The position numbers were made by a program, and so were the translations under genes. A DNA stretch of 64,000 nucleotides, from positions 62,001 to 126,000 of the forward strand of contig JAJTXZ010000003.1 in assembly GCA_021463195.1 (NCBI GenBank), read 5' to 3'. How positions within the stretch are numbered: the first letter of the stretch is position 1; each line of letters starts with the position of its first letter. Shown here piece by piece: positions 17,309-26,878 of the stretch. The notes beneath the pieces were generated by a model. The model made no database searches, was not told the DNA's origin, and saw only the letters and a list, made by a program, of their open reading frames with translations. This stretch comes from Anaerolineae bacterium. GTDB lineage: Bacteria > Chloroflexota > Anaerolineae > UBA4142 > SHND01.

Positions 17309-19340
17309 AGTGGATGCGTTCCTCTTCAATCTGCTTGAGCAGCGTTAATTTGTCGCGAATATTTTGCGCGCCGATAAGGTCGAGCAAATTGCGCCGTTTG
17401 GGACTTTCGAGTGTCTCGCGCAGCCATTCCTGATAAGCGCGCAGTTGACCATTCAAATCTTGCAAGATATGCAAATCCAATTTGGACAAGTTAGTGTCTG
17501 CGTGCGCGGACGCGCCGGTGGTGATGAGCTGCGAGAGCTGCGCGGCGGGCAGCGCCAACAGATTATTCAGCGCCGGTAATTCTTCGTCCAGCGCCAAGCC
17601 CAACAGGGACATGACCTGAACATAGACCGACGCTTCCGCCGCTGAATTTGTCCGCATCGCGCGCACATCCAAAAGTTCGGTCATGATATGTTCCACCAAA
17701 TCGCGACTGTCGAAATCGGCGGTAAAATGTTCGGTCTCGATAATTATCGTATTCAAAAAACCGCGCCGCAGCAGGTCAACCGTTACATCAAATCGTTTAA
17801 CCAGATAGCGCTCGCGCTGGGATGAAAAGTTTTCTGCGCGCGCGGGCCCAAGCAAATGCACCGGAATAGCTTGCTGCCAGGAATAGGTAATTTGATTGCC
17901 ATTCGCTTTTTGTTTCAAAAGTTTGTGGCGGCTCAACCAGTGCGCCAACAAATCTGGCGCAAAATTGGCGCGCACCGGAATTACCAGACGGAAATACGCT
18001 TTGCGGCGTTTGAGCGCAAATGTGGTGGCGATAGAGCCGCCAAAGATGGTTAGAATTCCGATGAGAATGACTCCGATAGGTCCAAACCCCAGCGTATTGG
18101 CAATCAGCATCCCCAATCCCGCAATCAATAACGCTGCCATTGTGCGGTTCGCATTCGCCAGATTTTTGGCGCTGCGTTCGATTTCCAGATTCGCTTGCAG
18201 CGCGTCCAACGCTTGATGGGCGACTTGGAGCTGTTCCGAAAGCAAACTGCTTTCGAGCATTTGCGACAATTCGTCCGAAATGATTTGGATTTCTCCAATC
18301 TCTTGGTCAAATTGCGTTTCAAGGCGCAGCGTCTCGTCGTCAATTTTGCCGATGAGATAGGGCGGCTGCCAAATTGTATTTTCGATGCTGCGAATGGTGG
18401 GATAGCCAAAGACCTTGATTGGCTCGTCAAAGGTAGCAAGCTTTGCCATAAAGGTCTGGGCGTGACGCGTCGCGCGCAAATGATGGCTGATTTTTTGGAT
18501 GACGGGGAGCTTGATGTTAACATACATCAAGTAGCGTTTTATCTGAATCAGCGTCTCGAATTGTTCGGCGACATTGCCTTGCAGCGTCAACGCTAGACGA
18601 CGGCGCAGCGGAATAATATGGTCGCGCGCTTGACGCAGAATTAATGTGACATAATCCAGTGTGCGCGCGTACAACACCAGCGCGCAGTATTTATAAATTA
18701 CGCTGTCGTGGATAGCCCATTCGTCCGGAGTGTATTCGGTCGCGAAAAATAAAATATTATTATCCAACTCGCTGGTGAACGCGCCGGCGCTGCCTTGAAA
18801 CGGTTTAATATCGAGATGCAAATTTGGAATGGAAAAACCGGCTCGCATGTAATCTGCCGAACGTTCGTCCAATAAAATCGCGGTTACTTGGTTGCGCATG
18901 AGCAAGTCGGGCGCAGCTTGTTCTGTCGGCGGGTCAAGCGTCGTGACCTGAAATTGCTGAAAGGGCGCCACGCCAGCGCGTAAAATCGCGAGTTTGCTGC
19001 GCGCGGAATCAGGCAGCACGGCGTACAACAATGCGCTTACGCTGCGAACTAATTCGGGAACGAGCTCATTGAGCAGCGCATTGAGCGTGAGGCCGTGAAT
19101 CGGCGCAATCGTAAGCACGTGTTGACAAAAACCGCGCTGATTTATTTTGCCGGGCAGTGGAAAGACCGCGACGGAGCGAAAATCTTTGCTGAATTTAAAA
19201 GTTGTATGAAATGTAACGGCGTCGCGTTCCATTTCAATATCGTTCACCTCATGCGGCGCTAACGCGCGCAGATGGTTTTCGATTTCAAACAACATATTCT
19301 CGGCTACAGGGAGCCAGTGGTAAACTGAGATGCGTATCAT
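17289..19340 (-). CDS. Unrecognised 683-residue coiled-coil membrane protein, partner of the TIR-like gene
   Basis: I do not recognise this family. The first ~320 residues are soluble and mixed, without a clear motif. A long helical region with coiled-coil character (about 300-396) follows. Two adjacent hydrophobic segments (about 397-443; TMAALLIAGLGMLIANTLGF then GVILIGILTIFGG) form a membrane hairpin, and ~240 more soluble residues end the protein. The helix-then-two-TM arrangement loosely recalls CorA-like stalks, but no GMN-type signature is present. It is the first gene of a tight two-gene unit with the TIR-like protein (20-bp overlap), with AT-rich DNA upstream. A sensor or pore paired with a nucleotide-acting effector is a hypothesis only. 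Confidence 0.65.
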   Translation of the reverse strand: MIRISVYHWLPVAENMLFEIENHLRALAPHEVNDIEMERDAVTFHTTFKFSKDFRSVAVFPLPGKINQRGFCQHVLTIAPIHGLTLNALLNELVPELVRSVSALLYAVLPDSARSKLAILRAGVAPFQQFQVTTLDPPTEQAAPDLLMRNQVTAILLDERSADYMRAGFSIPNLHLDIKPFQGSAGAFTSELDNNILFFATEYTPDEWAIHDSVIYKYCALVLYARTLDYVTLILRQARDHIIPLRRRLALTLQGNVAEQFETLIQIKRYLMYVNIKLPVIQKISHHLRATRHAQTFMAKLATFDEPIKVFGYPTIRSIENTIWQPPYLIGKIDDETLRLETQFDQEIGEIQIISDELSQMLESSLLSEQLQVAHQALDALQANLEIERSAKNLANANRTMAALLIAGLGMLIANTLGFGPIGVILIGILTIFGGSIATTFALKRRKAYFRLVIPVRANFAPDLLAHWLSRHKLLKQKANGNQITYSWQQAIPVHLLGPARAENFSSQRERYLVKRFDVTVDLLRRGFLNTIIIETEHFTADFDSRDLVEHIMTELLDVRAMRTNSAAEASVYVQVMSLLGLALDEELPALNNLLALPAAQLSQLITTGASAHADTNLSKLDLHILQDLNGQLRAYQEWLRETLESPKRRNLLDLIGAQNIRDKLTLLKQIEEERIHYAQPSA

Positions 19341-19582
19341 GTCCGCCCGAAAAAATAGAAAAATCTAACTTGAATTTCGACTTTTTTTTCCGTATTTCCA
19401 GTATAGGCATCAACTTATTTGGAATGCTATAGGACTAGAGTACTTTCTTTACTATCCGAAACCGATAAATTTGACATAATATTAAAATATGTAGGTCTCT
19501 TTGGATAAATGCCGCTATATCTAGTGGTTGAACCGATTTCGCTCTTTTGAACGTGAAAATAGCGTGTTTTTTTGCGTAAATT

Positions 19583-20524
19583 ATGTTTTTGTCCATCGTC
19601 ATTGTTTCATTTCAGGTGCAAGAATGCTTGACGCAATGTCTCGCTTCGCTTGCGCGCATTCGTGATACGCTTTCGCTCCAAGTGATTGTGGTGGACAATG
19701 CTTCGACGGATGCCTCGCGTAAAATTGTGCGCGAACAATTCGCGTGGGTCGAATTGATCGAAAATTCCGCCAATCTAGGTTTTGCCAAAGCGAATAATCA
19801 AGGTCTGGCGCGCGCGCGCGGTAAATATTGGCTGCTGCTCAATCCTGACACTGAAATTGGCGCGGACGCGCGCGCGGCGTTATCGTTACTAACCGCGTTT
19901 ATGCAAGAGCATCCGCGCGCCGGCGCGTGCGGCCCAAGTTTATTTTATCCCGATGGCGCGCGACAGCATTCCGCTTTTCGTTTTCCCAGTTTGGCGCAAC
20001 TTTATATTGATCTGTTTCCGGTGAATTGGCGTTTGCGCGCGTCGCGTCTAAATGGGCGCTATCCGTTTGCGTTGTACGATCGGGGCGCGCCATTTCAGAT
20101 TGACCATCCGCTTGGCGCGGCGCTGTTAGTGCGCGCCGAGACGGCTGCCCAAGTCGGCGTGTTGGATGAAGCGTATTTCATTTATGCCGAAGAAGTGGAT
20201 TGGTGTATGCGTATCAAGCGGGCAGGGTGGGAAATTTGGTGCGTGCCAGCCGCTCGAATCGTGCATCATGAAGCGCGCAGCACGCGGCAATTTAGAGCCA
20301 CGATGTTTGTGGAATTGTGGCGCGCGCGATTTATCTTGTTTCGTAAACACTATACGCGTGTTTGGAACGCGGCGGCGCGGACGCTAACGCGATTAGGGAT
20401 GCGGCGCGCCATACGACTTGTGCAAGCGCAAGCGGCGCGCGGAGAAATCAGCGCAGACGATTTTCAAAAACAGTTGACGGCGTATCAAACCGTGATTGCA
20501 TTGAGCCGTGAGCGGACCGAATGA
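19583..20524 (+). CDS. Family 2 glycosyltransferase (rhamnosyltransferase-like)
   Basis: This GT-A fold glycosyltransferase of 313 residues probably adds a sugar to a cell-surface polysaccharide or lipid-linked intermediate. The N-terminal nucleotide-sugar site reads VIVVDNASTDAS, and NLGFAKANNQGL with LLLNPDTEI (the Asp-x-Asp-like metal motif) follows. The C-terminal FIYAEEVDWCMRIKRAG block is typical of WbbL/rhamnosyltransferase relatives. The start ATG 19583 lacks a clear SD. The 19341-19582 spacer before it is AT-rich compared with its neighbours. The next glycosyltransferase begins 1 bp after its stop codon, so the two form an operon. Confidence 0.9.
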   Translation: MFLSIVIVSFQVQECLTQCLASLARIRDTLSLQVIVVDNASTDASRKIVREQFAWVELIENSANLGFAKANNQGLARARGKYWLLLNPDTEIGADARAALSLLTAFMQEHPRAGACGPSLFYPDGARQHSAFRFPSLAQLYIDLFPVNWRLRASRLNGRYPFALYDRGAPFQIDHPLGAALLVRAETAAQVGVLDEAYFIYAEEVDWCMRIKRAGWEIWCVPAARIVHHEARSTRQFRATMFVELWRARFILFRKHYTRVWNAAARTLTRLGMRRAIRLVQAQAARGEISADDFQKQLTAYQTVIALSRERTE

Positions 20525-20525
20525 T

Positions 20526-21308
20526 ATGACGCTAACGGGGATTGTATTGACTTTGAACGAAGCCAAACACATTCACGCGTGCCTCAAATCGCTCGACGGC
20601 ACTGTGGACGAAATGATTGTGTTTGATTCGGGCAGCGCGGACGATACGGTGGCACGCGCGCAAGCTGCGGGCGCGCGCGTAATCGAACGACCCTTTGACA
20701 ATTACGCCGCGCAGCGCAACGCCGCGCTCGGCGCGGCAAATGGCGAATGGATTTTTTTCATTGATGCGGACGAACGCGCGACGCCGGAATTGGGCGCCGA
20801 AATACGCACGCGAATTTCGCATAGCGAGGACGCTATGCCGCCGCAAGTTTTACTATGGATTCCACGCCAAAACTATATCTTTGGCAAATGGATTCGACAC
20901 ACTGGCTGGTCGCCAGATTATCAACCGCGCGTTTTAAAAAAAGGGCAGGCGCATTTCGATGAAACTCGTCCGGTGCATGAATTAGTTGTCGCAGCGGGCG
21001 CGGAAGGTTTTCTCGCGACGCCGTTGATTCATTACAACTATGAAACGCTGGCGCAATTTCGGCAAAAACAGCGACGCTATACGCGGTTTGAAGCCGAAAT
21101 GATGGCGGCGCAGGGCATCCGCCCGCGCAAAATAAGTTACCTAAGTATGCCAGCGCGCGAATTTTATCGGCGTTTTATTGTTTTGCAAGGATTCCGCGAC
21201 GGCGGCCACGGATTTTTGTTGAGTTTCTTGATGGCATATTACGCGTTTTGGCGACAGGTCTGGGCGGCGGAATTGGTTCGGAAAGCGGATCGCGCGACAG
21301 CGCAGTGA
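20526..21308 (+). CDS. Family 2 glycosyltransferase (WaaE/KdtX-like)
   Basis: This is the second GT-A fold transferase of the pair, with 260 residues. TGIVLTLNEAKHI, VFDSGSADDTV and FFIDADERATPEL are the nucleotide and metal-binding blocks. The WSPDYQPRVLKKG and PVHELVV sequences match the lipopolysaccharide-core-type GT2 subgroup (KdtX/WaaE-like). ATG 20526 follows the previous stop (20522-20524) by one base, so coupled translation is expected. Its stop abuts the stop of the cyclase gene on the other strand with no spacer. The acceptor sugar is unknown. Confidence 0.9.
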   Translation: MTLTGIVLTLNEAKHIHACLKSLDGTVDEMIVFDSGSADDTVARAQAAGARVIERPFDNYAAQRNAALGAANGEWIFFIDADERATPELGAEIRTRISHSEDAMPPQVLLWIPRQNYIFGKWIRHTGWSPDYQPRVLKKGQAHFDETRPVHELVVAAGAEGFLATPLIHYNYETLAQFRQKQRRYTRFEAEMMAAQGIRPRKISYLSMPAREFYRRFIVLQGFRDGGHGFLLSFLMAYYAFWRQVWAAELVRKADRATAQ

Positions 21309-23240
21309 TCAATCCGTCCCCTCGTCATCGGCGCTTTCCGCGTTCAACTGTGGTTCGTTATCGCGGGCTTCCCATACAGGCAGCGGTTCTTTGCGCCCAC
21401 GCACGCGCACGGGCGTCAACTGACGCAGTATAATACCCTCGTAAGCTGTCGTCGCGGTGGCGCTGTCCACAAGAATTTGATTGTTATTGGCAAAGGCGCT
21501 GATGCGCGCGGCAACGTTGACCGTATCGCCGATGAGCGTATATTCCACTTTGCCGCGCGCGCTGATATTGCCAAGCACCGCCCAGCCGGTCGCGATGCCC
21601 ATGCCAAAATTTAATTTTTCTTCGGTCGCGTGTATTTGTTGATGCCGCGCTAGATTGCGCTGAATCTGAATCGCGGTGCGGATGCCCCGCTCGCAATGAT
21701 CAGGTTGGTCAAGCGGCGCATTCCAAATCGCGATTAGCGCGTCGCCCATCGGTTTTGACACAGTTCCGCCTTCGGCTTGAATGGGTTCGAGCGCGATTTC
21801 CATATAACGATTGACCATTTTCAAAACGGTTTCGGGCGCGGTCTCTTCGGACAAGGTCGCAAAGCCGCGCCAATCGGTGTAAAGCACGGTCACAATTCGC
21901 CGCGCGCCGGTGAGCGGCAATTCGCCTCGGTCAATGGCATCCACCACGCGCCCTACGTTCTCTGCCGGCATATAGCGTCGGAACAGCATCGTCAAGGCGC
22001 GCCGTCTCCGTTCCTCAAACAGATAGCGAAAGACGGTAATGCTCAGCGCGGTCAAAAGCAGCGCCAACCCCGGATACAAAATTTGTATCACAACTCCGCG
22101 ATTGAATACTTCAAACGCGGCAAGTAACAAGCCGAGCAAATAGATTAACGTCAACGCAAATGCGTATAACGGCTTTAAATGCGGCAGCGTTAACCCCGCC
22201 AATAACGCCACCGCCAGCGTCAACGCCAGCTGGCCCAACGCGCTTTGCGGCGCCAATGTGTTGGGCGGCGCGTTGAGCAACATATTTGATAAATCCGCTT
22301 GCAGCTGCACATCATAGATTTGAGTGTTGTCGAGATTCAATGGAATCGTAAAAATGCGACTCTCGATATTGCCTGTTCCGCCGATAAAGACTAATTTATC
22401 TTGAAACGCGGCGGCAGGCACGTTGCCCCGAAAAACATCTACGTAAGAATAGATTGGTATCCCCGCGCGCGGACTGGTGAAATTCAATAACATATTGCCG
22501 TATTCGTCCACCGGAATCGTCAGCGAACCGACGCGCACGACGCGCGCGGGTAAATCATATTGAATCTCGTGTACGTCGAGCGCCTCGGCGGCGACGGCTA
22601 AACCGAGCGCGGGATAATTGATTTCATTTGCCCGAATCGCCGTCGCGACGCGGCGCACGATTCCATCCGCGTCCGGCGTAATGGTTCGATGTCCAAACGC
22701 GCGCGCGCTGTCGCCAAGAATCTGGTCCGGCGAAATCACCACATCAAAGGTCGGCAAACTTTCCACTTGCTTGGCATACGCGGCCGCGGTTACGCCGGCG
22801 ACGGCGAGCAGCACGTTGTCGCTCTTTTGCATTGTCAAAGCAAACGCTGCGTCATCGGGCGAAGGTTGCGGAAATAACAAGTTAAAGGCGACAAGGCGCG
22901 GCGGCGCGGCTTGTAGACGCTCCAATAATGCCGCGTGAACGGCGCGCGGCCACGGATATGTTCCGATTTCATCGAGACTCTTGCTGTCAATGGCGATAAT
23001 CGCGATATTCGGGTTGGGCGCGATCGGATGATACAAAAAATCGGTGGCGAGCTGATTGAGCGACGCGAGGAAATTGATAAAGAGAAGGAGATAAACGATA
23101 AAGCAGACGCCGAGCGCAATCGCGGCGCCGGCTTGCAGGCGAAAGCGCACGCGCGCGTCATCAAACGGCGGCGGCAGACGCGCGCCGAGCTGATTAAAAA
23201 AACGGTCAATGCGCTTGAAAAGCCAAGATAAACCGTTCAT
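21309..23240 (-). CDS. CHASE2-domain class III adenylate/guanylate cyclase
   Basis: This 643-residue membrane sensor makes a cyclic nucleotide. An N-terminal transmembrane helix (~residues 35-60) is followed by an extracytoplasmic CHASE2 domain (IAIIAIDSKSLDEIGTYPWPR near 80-100, through ~320). Three transmembrane helices (~330-405) lead to a cytosolic class III cyclase domain. Catalytic residues are complete: metal Asp in LYTDWRGF, Lys and second Asp in SKPMGDAL, base-contacting Asp in YTLIGDTVN, and the Asn and Arg of VNVAARI. The protein should therefore be active. Base choice (ATP or GTP) is more consistent with ATP because of the Lys/Asp pair. The ligand sensed is unknown. Confidence 0.92.
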   Translation of the reverse strand: MNGLSWLFKRIDRFFNQLGARLPPPFDDARVRFRLQAGAAIALGVCFIVYLLLFINFLASLNQLATDFLYHPIAPNPNIAIIAIDSKSLDEIGTYPWPRAVHAALLERLQAAPPRLVAFNLLFPQPSPDDAAFALTMQKSDNVLLAVAGVTAAAYAKQVESLPTFDVVISPDQILGDSARAFGHRTITPDADGIVRRVATAIRANEINYPALGLAVAAEALDVHEIQYDLPARVVRVGSLTIPVDEYGNMLLNFTSPRAGIPIYSYVDVFRGNVPAAAFQDKLVFIGGTGNIESRIFTIPLNLDNTQIYDVQLQADLSNMLLNAPPNTLAPQSALGQLALTLAVALLAGLTLPHLKPLYAFALTLIYLLGLLLAAFEVFNRGVVIQILYPGLALLLTALSITVFRYLFEERRRRALTMLFRRYMPAENVGRVVDAIDRGELPLTGARRIVTVLYTDWRGFATLSEETAPETVLKMVNRYMEIALEPIQAEGGTVSKPMGDALIAIWNAPLDQPDHCERGIRTAIQIQRNLARHQQIHATEEKLNFGMGIATGWAVLGNISARGKVEYTLIGDTVNVAARISAFANNNQILVDSATATTAYEGIILRQLTPVRVRGRKEPLPVWEARDNEPQLNAESADDEGTD

Positions 23241-23327
23241 GTGCCCTGAAAGAAAAGTGGATTGGGCGAACTTGTTGGCTATCGGAGGGTGGAGAATCCC
23301 GATGCGCCGGGTGTGTCGTGTTTTGCG

Positions 23328-23825
23328 TTACGTTCGGCTGTCGGACAGCTGCGCTATCGGAGCGAGCCATTGCGCGATGCGCGGATAGCCGTGCTCGATC
23401 AGCGCGTTCAAATCACTCGCGCACATTTCGTATGTTTGCAAGGAGCGGCCATACGGGTCTGAAATATCGTATTGCAGATTATCCAGCTCGCTCATCAAAT
23501 GCAGCTTGTAACGGATGCCCGGAAATTCGGCGGCGAGCGCGTCGCGATGACTGCGCGTCATGACCACAATCAAATCCGCCTCTTGGACCAAACTCGCGTT
23601 GACGGTGCGCGCGCGATGTTCCGTCAGCGATAATCCGCGCTGTTGCATGATGCGCTGCGCGTTTTCCGATGCGGGCGCGCCATCCACGCCCCAGGTGCCT
23701 GCGGATTCGATCCGATACGCGTCGCCGTCGCCCTGCGCGCGCGCATGCGCGCGAAATAGCGCTGCCGCCATCGGCGAGCGACAAATATTTCCGGTGCACA
23801 AGAAAAGAACAAGGGGCTTGATCAT
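23328..23825 (-). CDS. Low-molecular-weight protein-tyrosine phosphatase (Wzb-like)
   Basis: This cytosolic LMW-PTP has 165 residues. The P-loop CTGNICRSP (C-x5-R-S, starting at Cys 10) is at the N-terminus, and the general-acid Asp lies in DISDPYG near the C-terminus. In many bacteria such enzymes dephosphorylate BY-kinases that control exopolysaccharide export; adjacent glycosyltransferase genes fit that role, but no kinase is visible here. The ATG overlaps the stop of the small upstream gene in an ATGA junction, so translation is coupled. Confidence 0.9.
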   Translation of the reverse strand: MIKPLVLFLCTGNICRSPMAAALFRAHARAQGDGDAYRIESAGTWGVDGAPASENAQRIMQQRGLSLTEHRARTVNASLVQEADLIVVMTRSHRDALAAEFPGIRYKLHLMSELDNLQYDISDPYGRSLQTYEMCASDLNALIEHGYPRIAQWLAPIAQLSDSRT

Positions 23826-24058
23826 TCGGTATCAATCAACAAATATTCCAATTCCTGAATACGGACAATTTGTTCGTCGCTCATCAAATCATCGTCCAAC
23901 GCCAGTAATTCAAGGAGTTCGTCATCATATTGTTCAAATTCTTCCGGCGAAAGTTTAGGCCGTTCATTGCCCAACTCGATATAGCGTTTTTCGTATTCAC
24001 GATACTCGATGGAAACAGCCGGTTGGTTTTTGGATTTAGCGATTTTTTTGGTTGCCAT
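23822..24058 (-). CDS. Small acidic protein coupled to the tyrosine phosphatase
   Basis: This 78-residue protein has a basic N-terminus (MATKKIAKSKN) and then a very acidic helix-rich body with FEQYDDELLELLALDDDL. I do not recognise it. The ATG at 24058 is preferred; the frame runs 13 codons further upstream without a start context. It ends in an ATGA overlap with the phosphatase gene, so the two are made together. A regulator or chaperone of the phosphatase is possible but unsupported. The 24059-24370 spacer upstream contains no gene, only nested repeats. Confidence 0.6.
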   Translation of the reverse strand: MATKKIAKSKNQPAVSIEYREYEKRYIELGNERPKLSPEEFEQYDDELLELLALDDDLMSDEQIVRIQELEYLLIDTE

Positions 24059-24194
24059 GACGAAAAAAATTATACCATTGCTCTGGACGCGTCGCAATGG
24101 GACATGAATGCAAAAAAAAACATTCCGCGCCGAACAGCTTTTTGCTTGCCGCGCGCAGAATGCTTTTAGGGATGTCCTTTTTTTACTTTTTAAC

Positions 24195-24365
24195 TCACGT
24201 TACGCGCATTCGCTAAAAAATAGCGCGCATTAGAGCGAATTCCTGATTCGTTTGTGGGGCAAGACCTTTCGGGTTTCCGAAAACCCGAAAGGTCTACCCA
24301 CAAATTAAAGTGGAATCGGCTCTAGCACGGCAAATTTCAAATTTGCCGTACTAGTGCGTAACATC
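24195..24365. repeat. Dispersed TIR element (inverted copy of 11604-11682) interrupted by a MITE
   Basis: Reading the - strand, GATGTTACGC, the AAATTTGAAATTTGCCG palindrome, TTTTTTAGCGAATGCGCG and the GCGTAACGTGA end appear in the same order as at 11604-11682. A 94-bp TIR-bounded element (24231-24324) sits between the palindrome and the second block. Removing it with one TA restores the same spacing as the uninterrupted copy. Confidence 0.75.
24231..24324. mobile_element. MITE-like element, TA-flanked, non-coding
   Basis: The ends are TAGAGCGAATTCC and, inverted, TAGAGCCGATTCC: 11-bp near-identical terminal repeats bounded by TA. Inside is a long hairpin (24262-24276 with 24281-24295, extended by TTTGTGGG/CCCACAAA). 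It encodes nothing. TA ends suggest mobilisation by a Tc1/IS630-type transposase. Related copies are at 49594 and 54800. Confidence 0.75.
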
Positions 24366-24370
24366 CGTTT

Positions 24371-26851
24371 TTAATTCACATGCTCCAGCGTATGCGATAC
24401 GCTTAATTCGCGTTCACGTCTATTCATATCGCGCAACGCGGCTTTGGGTTCGAGCGCCGCGTCCCATACCTCTTCGACCCGTTCGGCGAGAATAAAGGTC
24501 ATATCCTTGCGGATTTCGTCCGGCAATTCTTCCAAATCGCGCTCATTGCGGCATGGCAAAATGACCGTATCCAAACCTGCGCGATGCGCTGCCAGCGCTT
24601 TTTCTTTGATGCCGCCGACCGGCAACACGCGCCCGCGCAATGTAATCTCGCCTGTCATGGCGATATTGTCTTTGACACGGCGGTTCGTAAACAGCGACAC
24701 CAGCGCCGTCGCCATCGTCACGCCCGCGCTTGGACCATCTTTGCGCGTCGCGCCTTCGGGAATGTGCAGATGCACATCGCTCTTTTCAATAACTTCCGGG
24801 TCAATCCCCAATTCTTGCGATTTGGAGCGGACGTACGAAAATGCCGCTTGCGCTGATTCACGCATTACGTCGCCCAATTGGCCCGTCACGAGAAAACCTT
24901 TGCTGCCGGGCATGCGCGTCGCTTCGATGAACAGAATATCGCCGCCCACCGGCGTCCACGCCAAGCCAGTCGCCACCCCGGGCGTTTCGGTGCGTTCGCG
25001 CGCTTCGTTGTAAAAGCGCGCCTTGCCCAAAAGTTGACGCGTCAGCTTGGCAGTGACATCGAACGGCGCCGCTGTGCCCTCGGCGAGTTTGGTCGCCAAT
25101 TTGCGTATCACGCGCCCAATTTCACGTTCCAGACTGCGCACTCCCGCTTCGCGTGTGTAATCGCGGATGATGGCGCGAATCGCGTCATCGTCCCAAGTCG
25201 CTTCTTCGATTTTCAAGCCGTTCTCTTGTAGTTGGCGTGGAATCAAATAGCCCTTGGCGATTTGCGTCTTTTCGTAATCGGTGTAACCCGATAACGTCAG
25301 GATTTCCATGCGGTCGCGTAACGGCGGCGAAATCGTTTCGAGCGTATTCGCGGTGCAGATAAATATCACTTGCGACAAATCAAAATCCACATCGAGATAA
25401 TGGTCGCGGAAAGTTTTATTTTGCGCCGGGTCCAGCACTTCGAGCAATGCCGAAGACGGGTCGCCGCGATAATCCGCGCCCACTTTATCCACTTCGTCCA
25501 AGATGATGACGGGATTTTTCGTTCCCGCGCGTTTGATAGATTGAATCAAACGCCCCGGCATCGCGCCGATATAGGTGCGACGATGACCGCGAATCTCCGC
25601 TTCGTCGTGCATGCCGCCGAGCGACATGCGAATAAATTTGCGCCCCAACGCGCGCGCGATGGATTGCCCCAGCGAAGTTTTGCCGACGCCGGGCGGTCCG
25701 ACGAGCGTCAGAATCGAGCCGCGATAGGCGCGCGCTTCTTCCGTGTCGCCGCCGCGTTCCGCGCGTAATTTACGCACCGCGAGATATTCCAAAATGCGCT
25801 CTTTGATTTCTTTGAGGTCATAATGGTCCTCGTCCAAAATCTTGCGCGCGTTCGGAATATCAAGATTGTCTTGGGTGATATTATTCCACGGCAAATCCAC
25901 GAGCCAATCAAGATACGTTTTAATGACGTGATATTCGGCGGCGGCGGGCGGCATGGTCTTCATCCGTTCCAATTCGCGTCGCGCCTCTTTTTCCGCTTCG
26001 ACGCTCATGCCCGCTTCGGCAATCTTTTTATCATACGCTTTGCCTTCGGCTTCTTGCTCGTTGCTTTCGCCCAGCTCTTTTTGAATCTGTTTCATCTGCT
26101 CGCGCAGAATGTATTCGCGTTGATTCTTTTCAATTTCGGCTTGGGCTTGGCCCGAAATCTTTTTGCCGAGTTCCAGCACGTCCACTTCTTTGATTAGCAG
26201 CGCGTCCAATTTGACGAGCTTTGCCTCAACGTCGTCAAGCTCGAGCAATTCTTGCGCGTCCTTGAGCTCAATGCGTAGACTCGCCGCAATCATATAGACC
26301 AACTGGCGCGGGTCTTCGACATTCAACGCCGCCATCAACAATTCTTCGGGCAGCGTTTGCGACAAATTGACGAGCTTGCGGAACAACTCGACGGTATTGC
26401 GCATCAACGCTTCGACTTGGACATCCTTGTTGATGGTCTCTGGCGCCAGTTCGATTTTTGCTTTGAGATACGGTTCAAGCGCGGAAAATTCTTGAATGCG
26501 AATGCGCTCGATGCCTTGCACAATCAAACGCACCGTGCCATCGGGCGCGCGCAGCATCCGATGAATAATCGCGGCGGTGCCGACTGGGTGCAAGTCATCG
26601 GGACCCGCGTCCTCAAATTTGTCGCTCTTGATTGTGACCAAACCAATCAGGCGATTCGGCTCTTTGACCACATCATCCACCAGACGCAAAGAGCGCGCTT
26701 GTCCCACATTCAACGGCAAAACGGTCAAAGGATATACCACCACGCCCTTGAGTGGTAAAATCGGCAGCTCTTCAGGAATAATGGGCGTGGTTTCCGCTTC
26801 AGGGTCGTTCATTTCTTTTTCTTCCGGTTGATTCTTTTTAAAAATAGGCAT
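24371..26851 (-). CDS. lon: ATP-dependent protease Lon
   Basis: Lon degrades misfolded and regulatory proteins in the cytosol as a hexamer. The ~826 residues contain the N-terminal substrate domain ([22 protein letters not shown], ~15-215), a coiled-coil linker, the AAA+ module with Walker [10 protein letters not shown] and Walker [11 protein letters not shown], and the C-terminal protease. The protease has catalytic Ser in KDGPSAGVT and Lys in [15 protein letters not shown] prefer ATG 26851, which has GAGGT seven bases upstream; an in-frame ATG at 26878 directly follows the hsp20 stop and would add nine residues. It is the second gene of a proteostasis operon with hsp20. Confidence 0.96.
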   Translation of the reverse strand: MPIFKKNQPEEKEMNDPEAETTPIIPEELPILPLKGVVVYPLTVLPLNVGQARSLRLVDDVVKEPNRLIGLVTIKSDKFEDAGPDDLHPVGTAAIIHRMLRAPDGTVRLIVQGIERIRIQEFSALEPYLKAKIELAPETINKDVQVEALMRNTVELFRKLVNLSQTLPEELLMAALNVEDPRQLVYMIAASLRIELKDAQELLELDDVEAKLVKLDALLIKEVDVLELGKKISGQAQAEIEKNQREYILREQMKQIQKELGESNEQEAEGKAYDKKIAEAGMSVEAEKEARRELERMKTMPPAAAEYHVIKTYLDWLVDLPWNNITQDNLDIPNARKILDEDHYDLKEIKERILEYLAVRKLRAERGGDTEEARAYRGSILTLVGPPGVGKTSLGQSIARALGRKFIRMSLGGMHDEAEIRGHRRTYIGAMPGRLIQSIKRAGTKNPVIILDEVDKVGADYRGDPSSALLEVLDPAQNKTFRDHYLDVDFDLSQVIFICTANTLETISPPLRDRMEILTLSGYTDYEKTQIAKGYLIPRQLQENGLKIEEATWDDDAIRAIIRDYTREAGVRSLEREIGRVIRKLATKLAEGTAAPFDVTAKLTRQLLGKARFYNEARERTETPGVATGLAWTPVGGDILFIEATRMPGSKGFLVTGQLGDVMRESAQAAFSYVRSKSQELGIDPEVIEKSDVHLHIPEGATRKDGPSAGVTMATALVSLFTNRRVKDNIAMTGEITLRGRVLPVGGIKEKALAAHRAGLDTVILPCRNERDLEELPDEIRKDMTFILAERVEEVWDAALEPKAALRDMNRRERELSVSHTLEHVN

Positions 26852-26878
26852 CTTGTCTACCTCAAAGGTTCTCGCCAT

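Noticed and set aside
26851-26878. Lon start at ATG 26878, directly after the hsp20 stop
   Set aside because: The ATG at 26851 has a GAGGT at good spacing and gives the more usual start; the upstream one lacks an SD of its own, although coupled restart cannot be excluded.
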